Positions 52,106 to 52,253 of a stretch of 52,253 bases of DNA are shown here, one piece after another. Position 1 is the first letter of the stretch, and each line of letters starts with the position of its first letter. The translations under genes and the position numbers were made by a program. This DNA comes from Firmicutes bacterium UBA4845 (lineage in GTDB: Bacteria > Bacillota > Clostridia > Tissierellales > Sedimentibacteraceae): assembly GCA_002399975.1 (NCBI GenBank), contig DHER01000145.1:1-52253 (forward strand). The letters run 5' to 3'. The notes under the pieces were generated by a model. That model was not told where the DNA came from. It saw only the letters and a program-made list of their open reading frames with translations, and ran no database searches.

Positions 52106-52253
52106 AAAAATCAACCCCCTTTATCCTAAGTTTTATTATATATTTTATGATCAAACTAAAATTTTTAGAACAATATGTATTAAACAAAAAAAATGGGACA
52201 CACTATCTAAAGATTATTTAAGTAATAAGGAATAGCAATCTGGTAATATGTCA

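Noticed and set aside
1..52253. CRISPR arrays, tRNA or rRNA genes
   Set aside because: No regularly spaced repeats, no tRNA-like cloverleaf with CCA/T-arm and no rRNA-like conserved segments were seen in either strand.
52106..52253. Partial gene at the right edge
   Set aside because: No frame with a start or conserved sequence; AT-rich spacer upstream of spoIID, with only weak promoter-like matches.

Overview
The window comes from an AT-rich, endospore-forming, anaerobic Firmicute of the Clostridia/Tissierellia type. Evidence: A+T-rich intergenic DNA with strong Shine-Dalgarno sites and frequent TTG/GTG starts; spoIID and yyaC (sporulation); walRK-yycHI and gdpP-rplI-dnaB synteny (Firmicutes); and a ferredoxin-dependent 2-oxoacid oxidoreductase with phosphate butyryltransferase and butyrate kinase, the equipment of an amino-acid fermenter. 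A Sedimentibacter-like organism would fit, but that is a guess from gene content. No tRNA, rRNA, CRISPR array, intact insertion sequence or phage gene was seen. Almost all genes are on the minus strand; the four plus-strand genes (13912, 31817, 39942, 41025) look like separately controlled accessory units.

Layout. 53-8058: a catabolic operon read leftward (ptb, iorA, iorB, buk, brnQ) behind a sigma-54-type promoter at 5991-6008, with a PrpR-like sigma-54 activator gene immediately upstream. Together these look like a regulated amino-acid fermentation unit: BrnQ imports branched-chain amino acids, IorAB oxidises a 2-oxoacid to an acyl-CoA, and Ptb/Buk turn the acyl-CoA into ATP. 8155-13697: housekeeping block yybS-gdpP-rplI-dnaB plus yyaC. 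13912-14856: a D-2-hydroxyacid dehydrogenase on its own promoter. 15001-19409: peptide use, with dipeptidase PepD, a small membrane protein, a stand-alone PqqD-like protein and an OPT-family oligopeptide transporter that has a long leader and an inverted repeat. 19517-25394: small stress and housekeeping genes (PC4/YdbC-like protein, macrodomain, BI-1-like channel, zinc ribbon, M20 amidohydrolase, LD-carboxypeptidase, glyA). 25482-31749: the WalRK cell-wall regulatory system with yycHI, followed by murA. 31817-35201: subtilase, a PAS protein with a degenerate GGDEF domain, recX and a thioesterase. 35218-39186: secF, secD, a secreted orphan, a tiny OadG-like subunit and an OadB-like sodium-pump subunit, probably one transcript.

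39112-39941 is the longest non-coding stretch and seems to hold a decayed gene. It is followed by a two-gene plus-strand unit: a duplicated P-loop ATPase whose second P-loop is lost, and a carboxylate-transporter-like membrane protein. 42485-48587: DNA repair and nucleotide-pool hygiene (uvrB-uvrA with a LexA box in the promoter; rdgB with a phosphodiesterase). 48771-52105: a secreted glucosaminidase with four tandem extracellular modules, then spoIID.

The most noteworthy leads are the sigma-54/PrpR-like control of the ior-ptb-buk operon, the ATPase-permease pair, the orphan PqqD cluster next to the peptide transporter, the sodium-pump subunits without a carboxyltransferase, and the GGDEF protein that lost its active site but keeps an inhibitory-site motif.
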